From: Arion vulgaris
Lineage: Eukaryota > Mollusca > Gastropoda > Stylommatophora > Arionidae
Direction: 5' to 3'
Length of the DNA: 64,000 nt
NCBI GenBank assembly: GCA_020796225.1
Contig: CM036755.1
Location: 66,098,049-66,162,048 of the forward strand
The position numbers and the translations under genes were made by a program. The notes beneath the pieces were generated by a model. It made no database searches. It was given only the letters and a program-made list of their open reading frames with translations, and was not told the DNA's origin. Below, piece after piece: positions 1-10,424 of this stretch; the first letter of the stretch is position 1, and every line of letters starts with the position of its first letter.

Positions 1-48
1 GTGGGTCCGATTCGAACCCACGACCTTCGACTCGCAAGGCAAAGGGCC
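1..48 (-). mobile_element. tRNA-like SINE head at window edge
   Basis: Read on the minus strand it holds a B-box-like GTGGGTTCGAATC and the stem GTGGG/CCCAC, preceded by CTTTGCCTTGCGAG. This resembles the head of the SINE-A copy at 16.6 kb. It is cut by the window edge and has no intact A-box, so it is not a tRNA gene. Confidence 0.5.
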
Positions 49-198
49 CGAAGAACCTTGACTGTCTGGTTCTTATTCTTTGGATAAGGTTTCTTTGTGT
101 GCAGGCCTGATTTAAAACCTCCTCTTTGTTTTCTTGCTGTCCATGGCATTTTTCAGCATTCTTCTATAAAACGACATCTCTGTGACTTCCAATGCTTG
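49..198 (-). mobile_element. LINE-13 reverse-transcriptase C-terminal remnant
   Basis: The minus strand reads ALEVTEMSFYRRMLKNAMDS and then TQRNLIQRIRTRQSRFF. It aligns with the LINE-13 copy at 57.5-57.9 kb (RATEMWFY...RMMRIPWT...RQSSFFGHVMR). The frame is short and broken. Confidence 0.7.
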
Positions 199-888
199 TT
201 TGTTCTTTGTCCGTGATTCGCTACCATACATAGGTATTGCATTGTTTATTCTTTGTCCGTGATTCGCTACCATACATAGGTATTGCATTGTTTGTTCTTT
301 GTCCGTGATTCGCTACCATACATAGGTATTGCATTGGTTATTCTTTGTCAGTGATTGCACATACATAGGTATTGCATTGGTTATTCTTTGTCAGTGATTG
401 CACCATACATAGGTATTGCATTGGTTATTCTTTGTCCGTGATTCGCTACCATACATAGGTATTGCATTGGTTATTCTTTGTCAGTGATTCGCTCCATACA
501 TAGGATTGCATTGGTTATTCTTTGTCAGTGATTCGCTACCATACATAGGTATTGCATTGGTTATTCTTTGTCCGTGATTCGCTACCATACATAGGTATTG
601 CATTGTTTATTCTTTGTCAGTGATTCGCTACCATACATAGGTATTGCATTGGTTATTCTTTGTCAGTGATTCGCTACCATACATAGGTATTGCATTGGTT
701 ATTCTTTGTCAGTGATTCGCTACCATACATAGGTATTGCATTGGTTATTCTTTGTCAGTGATTCGCTACCATACATAGGTATTGCATTGTTTATTCTTTG
801 TCAGTGATTCGCTACCATACATAGGTATTGCATTGGTTATTCTTTGTCAGTGATTCGCTACCATACATAGGTATTGCATTGGTTATTA
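196..888. repeat. 46-bp tandem array, about 15 units
   Basis: Units repeat every 46 bp, each with TTCTTTGTCNGTGATTCGCT and CATACATAGGTATTGCATT. Two subtypes alternate (TTTGTCCGTG and TTTGTCAGTG), and two to three units have small deletions. On the minus strand a unit reads IPMYGSESRTKNK, which is the RT C-terminal motif of the adjoining LINE-13. The array therefore grew from part of a LINE reading frame. The unit length is not a multiple of three. Confidence 0.9.
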
Positions 889-1261
889 ACCATCAATAAA
901 TAACAATAGACTCACAACGTTGAATAAAATTGGAAAACAACTTATAGTGTTCTATCAAACATATATTTTCAAGCCCCGAACTTGGTCAGGGATTTCTCCC
1001 TCCCGCAGCTACCCCGCAGCCAGGATTTCCTAGGGTTCCCGGATTTGGGTAATTCTATTTGATGCGCGTAGGGTTACGATCGCGTGTTTGTATTTGGTAT
1101 GAGTGTTGTATTTGATAGGCTTGCGTCTTTGTATTTGGTGACGACCTACCATGTAGAACGACCTACTAAAACTAACCGGTCGAATGACTTGAGGCGGCTA
1201 TTGGATTTTGGAATAAAAGGTGTTCTGAAACAAGATGGTTAGCTCCTGACTTTCTTCCTTT
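889..1261. other. Unassigned stretch
   Basis: No coding or repeat homology recognised within the window. It contains a short GC-richer patch at 965-1035 and nothing else of note. Confidence 0.4.
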
Positions 1262-2215
1262 CAAATTCTTCTTCTTCTTTTCTTCCACCATTTACTTCTT
1301 TATAGACTTATTATACTTTTTCTGTGTTGCTCTCTGTGGTAGGTGATACCATGGCATTCTTGTCAGTTGTCATTTAAGTCATTTAATCTGTTGTTCTTTT
1401 ATGAATTGCACGACTGGTTTCACATCCAGTCTTCTGAGTTCTTCATTTCTAATGTTGTCTCTTATTGCATGCTGTACTCCTCACCCTTGGTGTTAACTAA
1501 GCTCTGCAAATACAAGTTCTGAAATATTATTTTCTTCCTCTATTCCTGCTTCTCTACTTATGTTGTCCATGTATATTATAAACAACAGTTGGGAGAGCAC
1601 ACATCCCTGTCTAACTCCTGAGTTTACTGTGAATGTTTTTGTAGACCTAGATGAGATGTTTGCTGATTCCATATGTTCTTAGACAATCCCATAGTTTGTT
1701 TCTATCGACTCTGTCGAAGGCGTTTTCCTGGTCTATGAATGCCACACTACAGGTATTGTTATGTTCTATTGCTCGTTCCGCCAGTTATCTTAATGTGAAT
1801 ATTGCATCGGTACAGCTTCTATTTCGTCTGAACCCATCTGTGCTTCTGAGAGTTGTTCTTCGGTTTGGTCTTAGTCTTTTTTCAATTATCTTAGCCTACA
1901 TTTTTCCTATGTGACTTAGTAGTGAGATTCCACTATAGTTATTACATTCCTTCTTGTTGCCTTTGTTTTTTCAAATTGGTGTGATTATTGCTGTTTGCCA
2001 ATTTTCTGGTGTTTCTTGGTTCGCCTGAAATATTGTCTTTATATTAAACATATAGTCAATATATGTTGTATAAACTTCAATCTTTCATGTTGGCGCTGCC
2101 ATGGGGTTAAGGCATCTACAGCACTTTGTGTACTTTTTTCCATCAGTACATTCTACCTGTTTCTAATTTCAATATTGCTGTCTTTAGCAAAGGAGTCTGC
2201 AAAATGATCAGCTGC
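1262..2215 (-). mobile_element. LINE-1 remnant with RT domain pieces
   Basis: The minus strand reads fragments of a reverse transcriptase: PENWQTAIITPI, NNYSGISLLS, then FIDQENAFDRVDRNKLWDCL, followed by YMDNIS. Many stops and internal deletions. The 3' end matches the LINE-1 tails at 9.6-10.0 kb and 42.8-43.5 kb. Confidence 0.75.
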
Positions 2216-2680
2216 TTGTTTTTCTGGGAAGGTCTGTGTGCCTTGAGGATCCTTTAGGCTATTTCGGCAGGGATCTAACTACTGGCAGGTCTAATCAAGC
2301 CGAACAGATTGAAGATGAAAGACCAGACTAAAGGGCGGGGAATGGAGTGAGGCTCCATAAGGTGACAGCGCAGAACCCACCGGCGAGTGGTAGTTGCTCT
2401 GGCTGCAAGCATCTCACTCTATGGGTTAATGGCAGCCCTCCTCTCTACTAAGACTTTCTGTGGCTAGACCGCAATCTTCTCTATAAACCCTACAAGCACT
2501 CCAGTCCAGAAAATTGCCATATCTACAGATCCTACTGTCTAAACTGTGCAGTCTGCGCAAGGTATAACATGACAAATCGACTCCGCTGCCACATGTATAC
2601 AAAATTCAAGATTGGCAATTCAACCATGTGTACAAGCACATCCGACTGCATAGCATATACTTCAAGACTGTCCCGAATAT
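2216..2680. other. Unassigned stretch
   Basis: Moderate GC, no gene and no repeat that I can match elsewhere in the window. Confidence 0.3.
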
Positions 2681-2683
2681 CTT

Positions 2684-2735
2684 CTTCTTCTTTGCGTTCG
2701 TTCTTTATGATCAATTTGAATCACTCTTCGCAGCG
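2684..2735 (-). mobile_element. SINE-B 3' tail fragment
   Basis: Contains CTTCTTTGCGTTCGTTCTTT followed by a degenerate AATTTGAATCACTCTT, the reverse complement of the SINE-B tail. The rest of the element is absent. Confidence 0.55.
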
Positions 2736-2869
2736 CCGCATTAGCCTAGTAGCAGAAGTAGCAAATGCTACGGGCCCCGCGCTTCTGGGGCCCCACGCCT
2801 ATGTAACAGAGATGAAAAGAAAAATAACCAAGATGTTATATAAAAACACGCAAGCTGTCTGAATTTTTA

Positions 2870-3587
2870 GTGTCGTATGTGATGGTGCTGAATCCAAAGA
2901 AATCGAAGCCGAAAATACAGAAGTCGCGTCTCACTGTTTAGTAGATGAAGGCAGTGCTATAGAAGAATCATCATTACAAATATTACCATTAAGATCAGCA
3001 ACTCTTCACGATTTAGCCACATTTTCCACAAGACAAACTGAAGTCGAATGTACAGCAAGTCCTCCAAATTTAGCCAAATCTTCGAGCCAAAGAGAGGCAG
3101 AAAGCCCTGCACATGCTTCCAATGTAGCAACATCTTCTACAAGGGCACGTGAAAGCAATGCGGCCTACATTTTCAAATATTGAGCCCAAAGTCGAAATCC
3201 TGACTGACTGTCAAGAATATCAGCAACAAACTTCAAGACGACGCAAGCGTAATACTAAGTACGACAATTTCAGCGGCTCTACAAAAATTTGAAAGTCAGG
3301 TGTTTATTGTCATAATTGATAATGTACTTTCTGCCTTAGCTAAACGCATGGAAATGCACCATAGAGTGACTGGTATATTTGGAATACTTCGGCAGTTAAA
3401 ATCTCTTACAGCAGAAGAGATCTTGAAAAGAACTCCAAATATTGTCAGTTCTTATCAAGAGGATTTGGAAGAAAGCCTAGGCAACAAACTTGTGCAGTTC
3501 TTTGAAGTGCAATTTTATAAACTTATAATGAAAAATTCATTAGACTCGTGTTTCCCAACTGTAGAAATAGTCGACAATATCGTCTAA
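2870..3587 (+). pseudogene. hAT-type (ZMYM1-like) transposase remnant
   Basis: A long Ser/Glu-rich open stretch at 2878-3182 is followed after a frame change by RRKRNTKYDNFSGS and then KRMEMHHRVTGIFGILRQLK, SLTAEEILKRTPNIVSSYQE. This matches the middle of domesticated-looking hAT transposases of the ZMYM1/DUF4371 group. The part between LVQFFE and YKLIMKNSL is deleted and the hAT dimerisation end is missing, so the copy is dead. Confidence 0.6.
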
Positions 3588-3599
3588 ATAACCCCACCT

Positions 3600-3930
3600 T
3601 AATGAACATTTGTAGTAGGGTGGAGACGTTTATTCGGGTTTACTTTATTGTTTACATGATGGCAATTAATCTCCGCTGTAGTTTTGTAATGATGATGTTA
3701 ATTGGTGGTCAACAATGAAGTTACAAAATACCAACTCAGTCAGGCAGACTTCATATAGCTTTATTTCATGACTGGACAAAAACACGTCTGTCTAGTTGTA
3801 GTGTTTATGTTGGTCTCCCCTTCGTCACTAACGTTACTACGCAGTCCCTACACAATTCTACGTCAACTAGTTTCACTACGTAAATGTCTCGTTTAGTGTT
3901 GCCAACTATTTTGGGCAACATTTCATCGGA
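3600..3930. other. Unassigned stretch
   Basis: No coding signal and no recognised repeat. Confidence 0.3.
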
Positions 3931-3944
3931 CTTCGGCCAGGGAG

Positions 3945-4105
3945 ACGTACATTTTGTTCAGGGTTTTGAAATTGCATTATTTATCCATGCTTGCACTACT
4001 ACCACTAAATGTAGCTCTCCCTCGATCCCTACCCGCCTAGCCAGACAGGGTCCACTGTTTCTAGGGTCGCCACGTGGAGGTGGGGTAGGATCTTGAATAG
4101 TGCCA
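3945..4105 (-). mobile_element. Element G 5' end fragment
   Basis: On the minus strand it carries CCACGTGGCGACCCTAGAAA, then CTGGCTAGGCGGGTAGGGAT and ACTACCACTA-type sequence. This resembles the start of the GC-rich element at 22.65-22.78 kb (CCACGCGGTGACCCTGGAAA, TCTGGCTAAGAGGGGAGGGA). Confidence 0.45.
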
Positions 4106-4439
4106 GCTCACTAAACCTGGCATGGCGTTGTCCATAGAATTGCGCATTTGACCCCCTCCCCCTCCTTAAGTCTTACACTAATGATTCTTTCATTTATGGG
4201 ATTGTATCCTAGGAGTGTATTAGATGTTTGTTTTTGTAGATATATAGCCACTCCATTTCTTCCTTTTACTTCCTCCAGAGCAGATAAGCATTCCATTTTG
4301 TGTATTAAAATGACATTATTGTGTAAGTGTTACTTGTACGTTTGAATAGCTAGTAGACGATATGAGCATAGAGGAACATTGGCAGCAGATAAAAGATACA
4401 TGGAAGGGTACATGCTCAGATGTTTGGGGAGATAAGGAG

Positions 4440-4541
4440 CGTAAAAACAAAGGTGGGGGCGTTGACAAACTGTTATAATGTGGAGGGGACGTTACAAAGT
4501 TTATGTTGTGCAAAGTGGGCCGAAAAAGTTTGGGAATCTAT
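4440..4541. mobile_element. Solo end of hAT MITE family 2
   Basis: Reverse complement of the first ~100 bp of the complete element at 62091-62570: GGGGGCGTTGACAAACTG, GCAAAGTGGGCCGAAAAAG, ending GGGAATCTATG. The other terminus was not found nearby. Confidence 0.65.
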
Positions 4542-4554
4542 GGTATAGATGGAC

Positions 4555-4835
4555 TGAGATAGTAAGATAAGATTACAAATGAGGAACTCAGAGAAAGAAC
4601 TAAGCAGATACCAGTGGAGAAAGAGCTAAGGAAGAGACGCTGGATACCGCATCTCTTCCTTATTGCAAGACATGCAATGTTTTGGAACCCGCCAGGAAAG
4701 AGGAGAAGGGGAAGGCCTAGACATACCTGGAGAAGAGAGTTGGAGATTGATATGAATAGGATAGGTAAACCATGGAAAGAAGTAGAAGGGATGGCAGGAG
4801 AGAGGAACATCTGGAAGAAGTTCCCCGAGCGTAGA
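4555..4835 (+). mobile_element. LINE-4-like tail
   Basis: Encodes ITNEELRERTKQIPVEKELR and then GKRRRGRPRHTWRRELEIDM. This is the GRPRxTWRR C-terminal signature of a non-LTR retrotransposon ORF2. Diverged from the LINE-4 copies at 6.1 and 31.2 kb. Confidence 0.75.
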
Positions 4836-4939
4836 ATGCCTTGCTGCTGTAGAAAGCAAACGTTGCTCTGCTTATCATGTACTAATGCTGAGAGTTCAAG
4901 GAAATTCATGATTGTAATGATCACACAACACAACGTGGC

Positions 4940-5225
4940 GAGCTGTTAACAGAACCAGGCACCGGACAAAAACTATAACACACCGGCACAACTTACGTTC
5001 TCGCCAAAAATTAACTGACCTATACACACCCGTTCCCGCGAAATTGTTGCGAAGCCAAAAATTAACTGACCAACCACCCTCAACCACCCCTTCCCTAGAA
5101 TCATTACCTGCGGAATTGTTTGCGCGGGCACAAACCACCCCTTTCCCTAGAATGAGCAAGTCCGCGACATTTGCTGCGAGGGTTGCTGCGAGGAGATAAA
5201 ATGGAAGTACCTTTTCCCGTCAGTT
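4940..5225. repeat. Unclassified short internal duplications
   Basis: GCCAAAAATTAACTGACC occurs twice about 50 bp apart, and CCACCCCTTCCCTAGAAT recurs about 60 bp later in near-identical form. The region is GC-richer than its surroundings. Origin unknown. Confidence 0.45.
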
Positions 5226-5229
5226 GTCA

Positions 5230-5640
5230 GGCCCAGTTAGTGTTGACTGTGGTTCAATATAGCACTGGAGTACTCGTTTTCGCAATATCATTGGTATTGA
5301 GTTCACGCATTGTGTGTTCATTTTCATAAAAGCTGCTTTCGTTTGAGCTATTCTACTCCTAATCTCTGTTGTACATCTTCCATCTGATGTTAGGAATGTT
5401 TCCAGATACGTGAATTGATGGACTTGTTTCAGTGTTGCGTTATTTATTTTGATATTACATTTTGGTGTTTCCTGGAGACAACCATAACCTCTGTTTTCTT
5501 TACATGCATGCTTAATCCTTTCTTGTCACTTTCTCTCACTAATATGCCTTCTAGAGTTGGTTATAACGGATCTCCAAAACAGTTTGTCTGTAGCTTTGAC
5601 TATCCATTTCGTTGCTGACACTCTTTCACTCATACCATGA
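5230..5640 (-). mobile_element. LINE-8 RT fragment
   Basis: The minus strand reads MHVKKTEVMVVSRKHQNVIS and TTEIR-type residues typical of the RT thumb region. Stops and frameshifts are present. Confidence 0.6.
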
Positions 5641-6045
5641 TGTTAGACTGTTTAGTATCTCTGTTATCTTTGCTATCAGTGCCAAAACTGGACGCTGCCA
5701 TCAAATGATAGAAGAAAACTAGTCACGACAGAGATGAAGTGACAACCCAGAATGCTGAGAGTAACAAGAAGAGACCGGTTTAGAAATTAAGACATCAGGA
5801 AAAATAGTGGGTCAAATTAGTTCTGAACTTCGTCATCAAAAACTAACTAAATGGTTCTGCCACATAAGCAGTTTATCAACAGATAGTGCATCTCAAAGAG
5901 CAATGTTATTCCGATACAGTGGATATAAAGCAAAAGGTCGGCAACGCAAAAGGTGGGCTCAGTGATAACAGAGGCGACGAAAGATACTTGATGAAGCGCG
6001 CCCAAAAGTCCGTTCTATAAATCTCTTCTTATCATCACGCTGTAA
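5641..6045 (+). mobile_element. LINE-8 tail
   Basis: Repeat with ACTAGTCACGACAGAGATGA and GCAATGTTATTCCGATACAG, also found at 20.9, 37.6 and (inverted) 51.7 kb. Encodes a degenerate form of the RLPTDSTPQRAM C-terminus. It faces the fragment at 5.2-5.6 kb, so the two are separate insertions or an inversion. Confidence 0.7.
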
Positions 6046-6084
6046 GAAAAAACAAGATTGGAGAAAAGAATTGGTTAGTGGTAA

Positions 6085-6420
6085 TTAAACTGAAGAGGGA
6101 CTAAGATGGTATGATATGGTCACAAATGAAGAACTTATGGAGAGAACAAGACAGATTCCAGTGAATGAACAGATTAAAAAAGACCCTGGATAGGACACAC
6201 TTTGCGAAAATCTGAGAGGAATATAACAAGAAGGGTCCTTGCCTGAACCCACATGGACAGCGAAAGAAGAGGAGGCCGAGAAATACATGGAGACGAGATT
6301 TGGAGGCGGAGATCAACAATATAAAGAAGAGCTGGAGAGAGCTGCAGGAGATAGCTAGAGATAGGAAGACTTGGCATGAGTTGGTTGAGGGCCTATGCTG
6401 CAATCCGGATTAAAAAGGCA
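6085..6420 (+). mobile_element. LINE-4 tail
   Basis: Encodes [19 protein letters not shown], then GQRKRGRPRNTWRRDLEAEI-like residues and [15 protein letters not shown]. It ends in a GA-rich 3' tail. The copy at 31.2 kb is near-identical. Frame broken. Confidence 0.8.
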
Positions 6421-6642
6421 AAGAGCGAGAGAGAGAACTAAACTGACGTTATTGCACTCCTGGCAGACCCATAGGTGCTCAGTCTCCCATTACAGTTATC
6501 GAAGATTATGCATACTGATGGTTCCCGTGGCTCGCTGATTAAACATACTCCCCACCAGGCATCCAGTTCGACTTGTACAACGAGTAATTCCAAATTGCTT
6601 AAATCGCTGGATCAAAATAACGTCTATTTTAGTGTCTTCATC

Positions 6643-6765
6643 TATTTCTGAAGCCGGAGAAGGTCCTCCTGTATGGCGAGGAAACCAATAAAACGGTAAG
6701 CAGAGTTTCATGCAATAATCAGTCAGAAGCGCCACATTGAATTCATGGCGGGCGAACGAAGGAGA
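6643..6765 (+). mobile_element. SINE-D copy inside LINE-7a
   Basis: A 123-bp insert beginning TATTTCTGAAGCCGGAGAAG and ending ATTCATGGCGGGCGAACGAA. It is flanked by a perfect 12-bp duplication AGTGTCTTCATC (6631-6642 and 6766-6777), the mark of LINE-driven retroposition. Confidence 0.85.
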
Positions 6766-6814
6766 AGTGTCTTCATCCAACAGGCAGTCGCGAAGATACT
6801 GAAAACATCCCCTT

Positions 6815-6995
6815 CTATCAATTTATATCCTCTTCGTGTCCCGTTGACACATAAGGCTTCCACAAGAGACTTCCACTGTTGCGGTTCTGCTGCCTTTCTA
6901 CCAACCGTCTCACATGTCAGGCCACATTCCTTCAACTCTCCACCGTTCTTCTCCATGTTTCCTTTGGACATCCAGGCCTTTTCTCCCCACTTATT
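6815..6995 (-). mobile_element. LINE-11 tail inside LINE-7a
   Basis: The minus strand reads LKECGLTCETVGRKAAEPQQ then WKSLVEALCVNGTRRGYKL, equivalent to the 44.5 kb copy. It splits the LINE-7a sequence between ACATCCCCTTCTAT and CATCTTCAACTCCCC. Confidence 0.75.
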
Positions 6996-7189
6996 CATCT
7001 TCAACTCCCCAACAATCGATGCTGTTGATGCAAGTCTGTCCGCTCTCTCATTACCGTAAACACCCGTTTAAATGGAGAACAGAAAAAATCTCTATTTCGT
7101 CCTGCATCTCATTTCCAAACAACGTCTCCAATTTGTGAAATCTTTTCTTACCCATGTCTTCGTATTTAATCAATTATCTGCCTTTCGAA

Positions 7190-7770
7190 GCAAAGTTTGG
7201 CAGTAATGGCTCTACAGCAACTTCTGCTGTCTACGCAGAATACTAAAAATAAACTGGCCTGACAAAATTCCAGATACCGAAGTCCTCACAAGAGCAAAAT
7301 TCCAAGCGTCAACACACTGTCGCTGAAGGTCCAAGTGAAATGGGCTGGTCACGTTGCTCGGATGCCTGATAAACGCAACTCAAAATAGTTGATGTATGGC
7401 GAGCTTGAAGGGGGCAGACGTGCTGCTGGTGGACAACTCCTGAAGTGTCTCTAAAATGCTTCGATATAGACACCACGTGCTGGGAACCCCTAGCGCAAGG
7501 TCGCCAAATGTGGTGCTGTAACAACACAAGAGTAACCCGCATAGCTGAGAATCATCGTACCATTGAGGCACAGAGAAAACGAGTTGCGTGAAAAGACAGA
7601 GCATACAACACCCACATGTCTAACCTTGATCATTTATGCCCACCTGTGGTAGGGGATTGTGTTCTAGGATTGGACTCTACAGTCACCTCCACATACACCA
7701 GAGAGGTGCAGAAGCACACGTCTGAGGCTGTTATCATCGCTTGCGATGGACGGCTATTATTATTACGACA
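7190..7770 (+). mobile_element. LINE-9 tail with C2H2-like finger
   Basis: Encodes [37 protein letters not shown] and LIIYAHLW(stop)GIVF, a degraded form of the CPTCGRDF finger that ends many LINE ORF2 proteins. A mirror copy lies at 33.7-34.4 kb. Several stops. Confidence 0.75.
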
Positions 7771-7822
7771 ACTTCTGCTTCTTGTTCTGAAGATATACTG
7801 CCATTATATTCAATTTCGTCTC

Positions 7823-8398
7823 TTTCTTCGAACGCTCCATATCGACCACTTGTTAACCATTCTTTGTTATTAATATGTGATCTGAGCTTAAGAGCAATTG
7901 TACATTGTGCCAGTTATGCGCCTACAAGTAGGCCAACACATCCAGTTTCTGCAATGCTTTCATTTATTTTTACTAGGGTAGCTTCCCTAGGCGCCTACCT
8001 CAGTCAACTCTTACAGTATGTCTTGTAGGTCGCAGTATTACTCTTCTTCTTTGCGTTCGTTCTTACGACCAATTTTAATCACTCTTTGTGATATGTTTGT
8101 TCTTTGCCAAGAGAACGTGTATATGTTGCACATTGGTTTGGTAGGCCCCTAAACGCATAAGACTTCTACACGTTTAGGACACACGCATCCGATTTCAGCC
8201 AAACCTCCTTAGTCGCTCCATGCGTGGCATGTAACAGTGGTTCTATTCTTACACCCAAATTTCCGTAACCACTGCGGCAGCTATTACTAGCATGTAACAG
8301 TGGTTCTATTCTTTACACCCCAAATTTGGGCCCTGGTAACCACTCGGTGGCAGCTATTACTATTCTTTGTTCCCTTGTTGGCCTTGGTACACACGGGT
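7823..8398 (-). mobile_element. SINE-A copy split by SINE-B
   Basis: SINE-A tail and body at 7823-8041 (CGCTCCATATCGACCACTTG, GCCTACAAGTAGGCCAACAC). Its 5' end resumes at about 8351 (TTCTTTGTTCCCTTGTTGGC). A SINE-B lies between, with a short TATTACT duplication at the junction. Confidence 0.75.
8042..8350 (-). mobile_element. SINE-B copy with internal duplication
   Basis: Complete element from the CTTCTTTGCGTTCG tail end to CCCAAATTTGGGCCC. A segment of about 65 bp around CATGTAACAGTGGTTCTATT and GGCAGCTATTACTA is present twice in tandem. SINE-B copies elsewhere have it once. Confidence 0.8.
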
Positions 8399-8559
8399 AG
8401 AAAACCAAACAAAGTTTGAAATAAAAAATAAAACACAACATATGCACATAAAAACAAATATTTAATTGGAACTAGTACATATATATATTTCTCATGTTCA
8501 AAGCTAGAGAGAAAATACTTAATGTAACCAATCTTAGACAATCACCATCTGTAATTATT

Positions 8560-8720
8560 TAGTTGTCAGATCATCATCATTGCACATCAAACCAATTAGT
8601 CTATAAGTGCTCCAATCTCCTTCTCGGTATATCTTTCAGCATGTGGTAACTAATGACACCAGTTCTTTGTTGGTTTACTATTCTTTGGCTACCAGTATCT
8701 TGGTCCGTCATTTTCTAACC
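8560..8720 (-). mobile_element. LINE-7b end fragment
   Basis: Contains CATTGCACATCAAACCAATT and GTCTATAAGTGCTCCAATCT, shared with the ends at 39.8, 62.9 and 29.0 kb. On the minus strand this is the region after the RNase H domain. Confidence 0.65.
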
Positions 8721-9165
8721 AAACAAAACAAACCTTCACCCTGTGCTGATGACAAATACTATAAATAAACTCTAGCGCAGATGCATTCTAGAACCGGCAA
8801 AGATTCTCAATTAATGGACTTCCTATTCTTTTGGCATAAATCTCTGCATAAGAGCGATGAACGTAGCCATCCCTTTACACAAAATATGCATACGAGCGAT
8901 GAAATTAGGGATCGCATGAAACAATTGCATATGTGACTTAACCCTTAGAACCCGAGCTCCACATATTATATCAAATACATTTTAAAATTTAGTATTCTGT
9001 AAATAAATAATAAGCAGGAATAACAGAGATGATGGGTTAAGACAAATTATAGAGCACTTGAGTGTGCTAAATTATCGTGTTTTAATATAATTCTGATATG
9101 GGCTGTTTTTGCGCAGGAGCTCCGGGGAAGGAATTTTTAAGGTACAGGTGGCCAGGGTTCAAAGG
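8721..9165. other. Unassigned AT-rich stretch
   Basis: No gene seen. CATAAGAGCGATGAACGTAG and CATACGAGCGATGAAATTAG near 8850-8910 form a weak duplication. Confidence 0.3.
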
Positions 9166-9167
9166 GT

Positions 9168-9242
9168 TAATCTGGATTCGAATCTACAACTTTCATAATG
9201 ACAGGCAAACATCTTAACCACTTTGCCATAGACACCCCCTGA
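9168..9242 (-). mobile_element. SINE-T4 tRNA-like head
   Basis: Minus strand: A-box-like TATGGCAAAGTGGTTAAGAT and B-box-like GTAGATTCGAATCC. Same head as at 30.9 kb. The SINE body is mostly missing. Confidence 0.6.
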
Positions 9243-9267
9243 ACCCTATTTTAGTCTAATCTGCCAA

Positions 9268-9325
9268 CATGTAGGTCACAGTGTTACTATTTGTTGCTTC
9301 CCTAATGAACCCTAGCAGCACTCAG
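9268..9325 (-). mobile_element. SINE-A 5' fragment
   Basis: Contains GTAGGTCACAGTGTTACTAT and TTGCTTCCCTAATGAACCC, the start of SINE-A. Body and tail absent. Confidence 0.55.
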
Positions 9326-9329
9326 CAAA

Positions 9330-10195
9330 AGCTTTTATTGGTTACTGAACTGACATCATTGCACTTTGGGCAGATCCATAGGTGCTCAGTCTTCCCAACA
9401 AATTTTGAAGAGTATGCATACTGATGGTTCCTGTGACTCGCTGATTAAACACACTCTCACTCTACCCTCAGCTCTACTTGTAAAAAGGGTAACTCCAAAC
9501 TGTTTAAATCACTGAATCGATTCAACATCTATTTTAGTGTCCTCATCCAACAGACATAGATGAAGTGTCTTAGATGAGTCGCATCCTTAAAACCACGGTA
9601 AAATTTATGATAAAAGTTTTTGGTTCATGTCAGTCTAGGGCACTGACGGATCAGCGTAGAATGAGAGAAGGAGTTGCAGGTTCGTTGACAATAAGAGAGC
9701 ATGAAATTAGAAAAATTGAAGAAAATCAGAAGAAGACTGGATGTGAAACCAGTCATGCAATTCATAAAAGAACAACAGATTAAATGGTTTGGACACCTGA
9801 CAGGAATATATCCTGGTATCGCCTACCACAGAGAGTCACACAGAAAAAGTATGAGTACAAAGCAAGAGGAAGAACAAGCAAAAGATGGAGCGACGTCATC
9901 AAGAACAGCCTTATAAAATGAATATCAGCTTACACAGTGCCTTAACACAAGCACACACAAGATCATTACGCTCCCCCACACTTCTATAAAGAAGTAAATG
10001 ATGGAAGAGAAGAAGAAGATCCAACAGGCAGTCGCGAAGAGACCGAAGAACGTCCCCCTTATCCATCTTCAACTCTCCATCAATCGATGCTGTTGATGCA
10101 AGCCTGTCTGCTGTCTCCTTACTGTAAACATCCGCATGCCCTGGACAGTATATCCACGTAAGTCTCTGGAAGTTATAAACTTCTATATATCTCAG
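9330..10195 (-). mobile_element. LINE-7a RNase H copy split by LINE-1
   Basis: Minus-strand RNase H residues TWIYCPGHADVYSKETADRL lie at 10080-10170 and the C-terminal part at 9330-9553. A LINE-1 tail sits between them. Confidence 0.8.
9554..10018 (+). mobile_element. LINE-1 tail with target duplication
   Basis: A 465-bp 5'-truncated LINE-1 end encoding TIREHEIRKIEENQKKTG and, in another frame, KARGRTSKRWSDVIKNSL. Flanked by ATCCAACAG at 9545-9553 and 10019-10027. Its 3' end AAGAAGTAAATGATGGAAGA plus GAA repeats is the family tail. Confidence 0.82.
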
Positions 10196-10424
10196 CAAAA
10201 GTTTATCAATGAACAATGTGAAAATATTACAATCTTTCACTAAAAACAAAATATCATATCACATCTTTTTTTTATTGTAGAATAAAAATAATAGACAATT
10301 GTATAAGTAGTATCATCCCCCATAATCTCACATAAAAATACCTTTTCTTTTGTGCTTTCAAAATCAACATCAAAGTGCCTATCTGGTAGCTATTATATAT
10401 ATATATATTATATTCACATTTTAT

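Larger units (their letters stand above)
6425..7110 (-). mobile_element. LINE-7a RNase H copy with two nested insertions
   Basis: The minus strand carries the RNase H end and C-terminus ([44 protein letters not shown]). It is interrupted by SINE-D at 6643-6765 and a LINE-11 piece at about 6815-6995. The outer halves join smoothly when these are removed. Confidence 0.75.

Noticed and set aside
196..888. CRISPR-like array
   Set aside because: Direct head-to-tail units without unique spacers, and eukaryotic context. The same applies to the arrays at 29182-29377 and 35376-35657.
2760..2800. GC-rich palindrome GGGCCCCGCGCTTCTGGGGCCCC
   Set aside because: Could be a hAT subterminal hairpin of the nearby transposase remnant, but no defined ends support it.
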